Under the pieces are notes generated by a model. It made no database searches and was not told where the DNA came from. It saw only the letters and a program-made list of their open reading frames with translations. From Ruminococcus sp. UBA4321 (GTDB lineage Bacteria; Bacillota; Clostridia; Oscillospirales; Ruminococcaceae): 17,048 nucleotides of DNA. Position 1 is the first letter of the stretch; the number at the start of each line of letters is the position of its first letter. Location: contig DGUB01000055.1 in assembly GCA_002393815.1 (NCBI GenBank), forward strand, positions 1 to 17,048. The letters run 5' to 3'. A program made the translations under genes and the position numbers. Below are positions 14,438 to 17,048 of the stretch, piece after piece.

Positions 14438-14650
14438 CAGTCATGATGCAGCAGTATCAGTTACTTCTCGGACTATGTTTATGTAACGGGCTTCTACAAC
14501 AGAAGTCGGCGGAATTCACGCCGGCGGAACATACCGCTTAAAAAAAGTACCGCATTTTCATAATGCAGACAGACTGTACTGTCTTTAAACAAACAGCTGT
14601 AATTTAATATTTTTATATTATGTACTGATGCGACCCATTTCTCATGACTG
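14438..14650 (+). ncRNA. Y RNA 4 (Ro60-associated, about 213 nt, different interior)
   Basis: End stem CAGTCATGA (14438-14446) with TCATGACTG (14642-14650), the motifs GATGCAGCAG and ATTTCTC, and a second stem GTATCAGT (14454-14461) with ACTGATGC (14624-14631), including one wobble, then TACTTCT. The interior is a chain of hairpins unlike copies 1 and 2: CTTCT/AGAAG (14491-14505), GGCG-GAATTCA-CGCC (14508-14522), GCATT/AATGC (near 14552-14566) and AGACAG/CTGTCT (near 14567-14584). The terminator follows two bases after the end stem. Confidence 0.82.
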
Positions 14651-14651
14651 T

Positions 14652-14688
14652 AAAGACTGCCGCGGCTTTCCTGCGGCAGTCTTTTTTT
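14652..14688 (+). terminator. Strong terminator closing the Ro60-Y RNA operon
   Basis: A 12-bp stem AAAGACTGCCGC (14652-14663) with GCGGCAGTCTTT (14673-14684), a 9-base loop and seven T bases ending at 14688. It is the only clear terminator between the Ro60 promoter at 11977 and the AraC gene, and it directly adjoins Y RNA 4. Confidence 0.93.
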
Positions 14689-14719
14689 ATCTGCATTGTC
14701 AAAAAATCAGATTTTAAGG

Positions 14720-14748
14720 TTGACAAATGCCGGAAAATGCTGTATAAT
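14720..14748 (+). promoter_or_regulatory. Consensus promoter of the AraC-family gene
   Basis: TTGACA (14720-14725), a 17-base spacer and TATAAT (14743-14748), a perfect sigma-A match 56 bases before the start codon at 14805. Confidence 0.85.
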
Positions 14749-14804
14749 AATATCATGAAATATACCGTATATATTTTATCATTTGATAGGGAGATTTTAA
14801 AACC

Positions 14805-15617
14805 ATGATTATCACAAAAGAAATCAGTCTGCTCGACTGCGGTCAGCAGATAAAAAACGGAGACCGCCTGTTTTCAGCCCGGAAAGATAAGAACTACTTA
14901 TTGCTGATGTGCGGTATCCGGACAATTCTGAGAATCAATGACAAACAATACTACATGCAGCCGTTTACATTTCTGCTGTATCCGTTCGATGATGAAGTCG
15001 TTTCTGTCGAATCGTCGGAGGCTACGTTCTACCGCTATATGCAGCTGCGCATGACAGACAGCTACCTGAAAAAATTACAGGAATCCGGCATGTCTTTGCA
15101 GGAAGTCCACACGCTCGCACAGCCCCTCGCGGTGGAAGAAATCTGGAAGATTCTCCTTCCGTTTATGGAGCCGGAGAATGTCTGTTCTCCGGAAATGGGC
15201 GAACATGCGCTCAAACTGCTCATGTGTCTGCTAATGGAAGCCTCTGACGGTACGGTTTCCCGTGCTGCCGAAATACCCCATTATGACAAGCTGACCGCTC
15301 TGCGCCATAAAATCTATGCCAATCCGGCTTCCAGCTGGTATATTCAGGATATCTGCGACGAAATCGGCATCAGCCGTCCTTATTTCCATAAACTCTATCT
15401 TTCTGCATTCGGCACGACCTGTACACAGGATGTCATTTCCAGCCGGATTGCCTATTCCAAAAAACTGCTTGCCAATACCAACTACGCCATCGCCGCTATT
15501 TCCCAGCAGTGCGGATTCGAGACAGATGTGTACTTCATGCGCCAGTTCAAGCGTCATGTCGGCATGACCCCCACGGCTTACCGCCGGGTACAGTCCGCCG
15601 GCAAAAAGAAAAACTGA
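14805..15617 (+). CDS. AraC-family transcriptional regulator
   Basis: A 270-residue DNA-binding regulator. The N-terminal half (about 1-100) is a cupin-like ligand or dimer domain (YYMQPFTFLLYPFDDEV). The C-terminal domain (about 165-262) has the two AraC helix-turn-helix motifs: WYIQDICDEIGISRPYFHKL (178-197) and AISQQCGFETDVYFMRQFKR (231-250), ending in GMTPTAYRR, the family signature. A GGGAG ribosome binding site lies about 11 bases upstream. It has its own strong promoter. Its targets are unknown; the next gene downstream has a separate promoter, so it is a candidate target rather than an operon partner. Confidence 0.9.
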   Translation: MIITKEISLLDCGQQIKNGDRLFSARKDKNYLLLMCGIRTILRINDKQYYMQPFTFLLYPFDDEVVSVESSEATFYRYMQLRMTDSYLKKLQESGMSLQEVHTLAQPLAVEEIWKILLPFMEPENVCSPEMGEHALKLLMCLLMEASDGTVSRAAEIPHYDKLTALRHKIYANPASSWYIQDICDEIGISRPYFHKLYLSAFGTTCTQDVISSRIAYSKKLLANTNYAIAAISQQCGFETDVYFMRQFKRHVGMTPTAYRRVQSAGKKKN

Positions 15618-15671
15618 TTTTTTTGACATTTTATACTTGTGCTGATTATGTTTTTATATGGAAATTGCTTC

Positions 15672-15701
15672 TTGACTTTTTTCCGAAATCTGTGCTATAC
15701 T
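15672..15701 (+). promoter_or_regulatory. Promoter of the Thr-rich protein / DUF3885 operon
   Basis: TTGACT (15672-15677), an 18-base spacer and TATACT (15696-15701), about 55 bases before the start codon. A second TTGACA at 15623-15628 has only a poor -10 (TTATGT). A small hairpin GCAG/CTGC follows the -10. Confidence 0.65.
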
Positions 15702-15755
15702 ATATCATGCAGGATACTGCAAATCATCTTGATATAAGAGGAGATAAAATTTTTC

Positions 15756-16340
15756 ATGAAGCTTTCACGCATTGTTTCCAGTCTGCATAACTCGACAAAA
15801 GCGACTGTTATCGCCTGTTCGGTTCTGCTGGTAATGACCACTGCCGTGCTGTTTTTTCTGATGCTGTTTCCGATTAAGATGCGCGACCGCAGTGCCGCTT
15901 TGTCTGCACCGGTTATTGCCGAAACAACAACAACTCCCGAAACGCTTCCGGAAGCTGCTTTCACAACGACAACGAAAGAACCGCCCCATACGCTTTCCAC
16001 ATGGGCAGCGACTATCGAAACATTGGAAACCACCCTCGACCCCGACGAAACTACAGACATTCCCTGGTATGACAAACTCTTTACGACAACTGTCGAAACG
16101 GACGAATACGGCAGCACCGTCACAACCACCTCTACAGAAGAAACAACAACTTCTGTTTATCTGGAAACAGAACCGCCCTATATTGAAACAGAAATCATTA
16201 CTGAAATGATAACCATTCCGGAAACCGTTCCCGAAACGCCTCCTCAGACCTTCACGGAAGTCGTTGTCACCCAGCCGCCGGAAACCGAAGCCGAAATTAT
16301 CAACGCTGAACCCGTTGCACCGGATTTTGGAAATGAGTAA
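15756..16340 (+). CDS. Thr/Pro/Glu-rich single-pass membrane protein, function unknown
   Basis: A 194-residue protein. Residues 1-17 are short and basic; about 18-40 are one membrane helix (ATVIACSVLLVMTTAVLFFL); the rest is low-complexity, dominated by Thr, Glu and Pro (ETTTTPETLPEA, TTTTKEPP, STVTTTSTEETTTSV, ETVPETPPQTFTEV). I recognise no folded domain. Such regions are often extended cell-wall-spanning stalks and may be glycosylated. It could be a wall-spanning anchor, but no LPXTG motif or terminal domain is visible. AGAGGAG lies about 12 bases upstream. Its last eight bases overlap the next gene's start, indicating an operon. Confidence 0.7.
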   Translation: MKLSRIVSSLHNSTKATVIACSVLLVMTTAVLFFLMLFPIKMRDRSAALSAPVIAETTTTPETLPEAAFTTTTKEPPHTLSTWAATIETLETTLDPDETTDIPWYDKLFTTTVETDEYGSTVTTTSTEETTTSVYLETEPPYIETEIITEMITIPETVPETPPQTFTEVVVTQPPETEAEIINAEPVAPDFGNE

Positions 16341-16917
16341 AATTCAGAATCTCATAGAAAATCAGAATTTCAGCTATTTGCAGCCGTATTTCTATGAGCA
16401 TGAAACGGCTCTCCGCTGTGAACTCGGCACAGGTGAAACTGATACCGTCTGGATGCAGAACGCCCGGAAACGTGCGCTTGCTGTCTTCCGGATTCTCTTT
16501 CCCGAAGGCAATGCCGATGCGGTTATCTTCAATGAATGGCAGTACGACGGCGACCCGGAAGAAGATTTCTCCGGAATTCTGAAAACGTATCGTCATAAAA
16601 TTATCCGGAATCTGCCCGTTCCTGACTGGAATACCGCTCTGCACCGGAACAGAATTATCTGCTATGCGGATGACAAGCTTTTCCCCTGTGAAAAAATCAT
16701 CCAGAATCTTTTGCTTGAAGATTTCGGCGTTCCCAATCATGAAGAAAGCTTTGTTTCCTTCTGCAACGAATGCATTCTGTCCGTTTATGATGACCGCGGC
16801 TGTGATATTTTCTTTGCCGATTCCGGGAAATTCCGGGAGTTCTATCCGCTTCTCGAACCTTTCTTTCTGGACTATGACAGAAATCTCATGCAGGAAAGAC
16901 TTGACAAATTTTCATAA
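16333..16917 (+). CDS. DUF3885-like protein, function unknown
   Basis: A 194-residue soluble protein. ALRCELGTG (near residue 25), RKRALAVFRILFPEGNADAV and especially the C-terminal LSVYDDRGCDIFFADSGKF and FFLDYDRNLM match my memory of the DUF3885 family, whose function is unknown. I chose ATG 16333, inside ATGAGTAA where it overlaps the preceding stop by eight bases. The alternative in-frame ATG at 16264 would add 23 basic, Pro-rich residues that read as a frame shadow of the upstream low-complexity gene. There is only a weak ribosome binding site (TGGA), so translation likely depends on coupling. Similar proteins occur near contact-dependent toxin immunity genes in some Firmicutes, but nothing here shows that. 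Confidence 0.72.
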   Translation: MSKIQNLIENQNFSYLQPYFYEHETALRCELGTGETDTVWMQNARKRALAVFRILFPEGNADAVIFNEWQYDGDPEEDFSGILKTYRHKIIRNLPVPDWNTALHRNRIICYADDKLFPCEKIIQNLLLEDFGVPNHEESFVSFCNECILSVYDDRGCDIFFADSGKFREFYPLLEPFFLDYDRNLMQERLDKFS

Positions 16918-16929
16918 ACATGCTATCAT
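16901..16929 (+). promoter_or_regulatory. Promoter of the FMN-riboswitch transcript
   Basis: TTGACA (16901-16906), a 17-base spacer and TATCAT (16924-16929). The -35 box lies inside the last codons of the DUF3885-like gene. Transcription would begin near 16936, about 20 bases before the riboswitch. Confidence 0.75.
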
Positions 16930-16956
16930 AGTACTGTAACAGAAATAAATTAAACT

Positions 16957-17048
16957 GATTCTTCGAGGTTGTGTGCAAGTCATGACCGGCGGTAAAGTCC
17001 GCAAGCCTGACGGCTGAACCGGCGCAATTCCGGTACCGACGGTATAGT
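16957..17048 (+). promoter_or_regulatory. FMN riboswitch (RFN element), 3' end cut by the window
   Basis: The conserved RFN blocks are present in order: ATTCTTCGAGG, the P2 arm with GTGTGCAAGTCATGACCGGC, GGTAAAGTCCGCAAGCC, a variable arm, CCGGCGCAATTCCGGTACC and GACGGTATAGT at the window end. This aptamer binds flavin mononucleotide and usually shuts off riboflavin synthesis (ribDEBAH) or uptake (ribU) genes when FMN is plentiful. The closing P1 strand and the expression platform lie outside the window, so the control mode cannot be seen. Confidence 0.93.

Noticed and set aside
14280..14486. A 68-codon open frame on the plus strand within the non-coding region.
   Set aside because: It spans the end of Y RNA 2, all of Y RNA 3 and the start of Y RNA 4, its composition is not protein-like, and the conserved signal is RNA pairing.
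13879..14660. Repeated short motifs (GATGCAG, TTCTC, CCGCGGTGCA) considered as a CRISPR array or integron-like repeat.
   Set aside because: The motifs are unevenly spaced, not identical direct repeats with unique spacers, and fall at fixed positions in four self-complementary units. No cas genes are present.
15580..15625. T run after the AraC gene as a terminator.
   Set aside because: Only a weak CAGT/ACTG pairing precedes the Ts, so no stable stem is supported.
16264..16332. Extended N-terminus for the DUF3885-like protein starting at ATG 16264.
   Set aside because: The extra 23 residues are a frame shadow of the Thr-rich gene; the start at 16333 gives a normal family start and an overlap typical of coupled genes.

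Overview
The window looks like a chromosomal segment of a low-to-mid GC Gram-positive anaerobe, most plausibly a Ruminococcus-like member of the Oscillospiraceae/Clostridia. This is inferred from near-consensus sigma-A promoters (TTGACA / 17 bp / TATAAT), AGGAGG-type ribosome binding sites, a SpoVB-like flippase, a Cthe_2159-type beta-helix lipoprotein, an FMN riboswitch and the general base composition. No species can be named from the sequence alone.

Layout. Positions 1-251 are the end of a tRNA cluster (a partial tRNA, Arg-TCT, His-GTG) closed by a terminator. Positions 273-3043 hold a cyclic-di-GMP pair: a GGDEF diguanylate cyclase and a membrane HD-GYP phosphodiesterase. A convergent nitroreductase (3046-3567, minus) shares a divergent promoter region with an orphan, divergent type IIA topoisomerase B subunit (3714-5693). 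A small GlsB/YeaQ-type membrane protein follows on the minus strand. Positions 6128-8742 encode an ECF sigma factor translationally coupled to a large single-pass membrane protein, probably its anti-sigma factor, whose outer part looks like four divergent copies of one module. Next are a beta-helix lipoprotein (8804-10198, minus) and a MOP-superfamily flippase (10399-11898).

The centrepiece is 11977-14688. A consensus promoter and a roughly 210-nt leader precede a bacterial Ro60 (TROVE + vWA) protein. Immediately downstream, with no coding gene, lie four tandem RNAs that I read as Y RNAs. Each has a terminal stem made by its own two ends, a conserved GA-TGCAG on the 5' side, a conserved (A)TTCTC on the 3' side, and a second stem. 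Stem sequences differ between copies but stay paired, which is covariation visible by eye. Two copies (about 230 and 200 nt) share an internal module with D-arm-like and T-arm-like hairpins; one is minimal (about 85 nt); one has unrelated internal hairpins. One strong terminator closes the array, so Ro60 and its RNAs may be one transcript that is processed.

The right end (14805-17048) has an AraC-family regulator, a Thr/Pro/Glu-rich single-pass surface protein overlapping a DUF3885-like cytoplasmic protein, and a promoter feeding an FMN riboswitch that is cut by the window edge. A riboflavin synthesis or uptake gene should follow.
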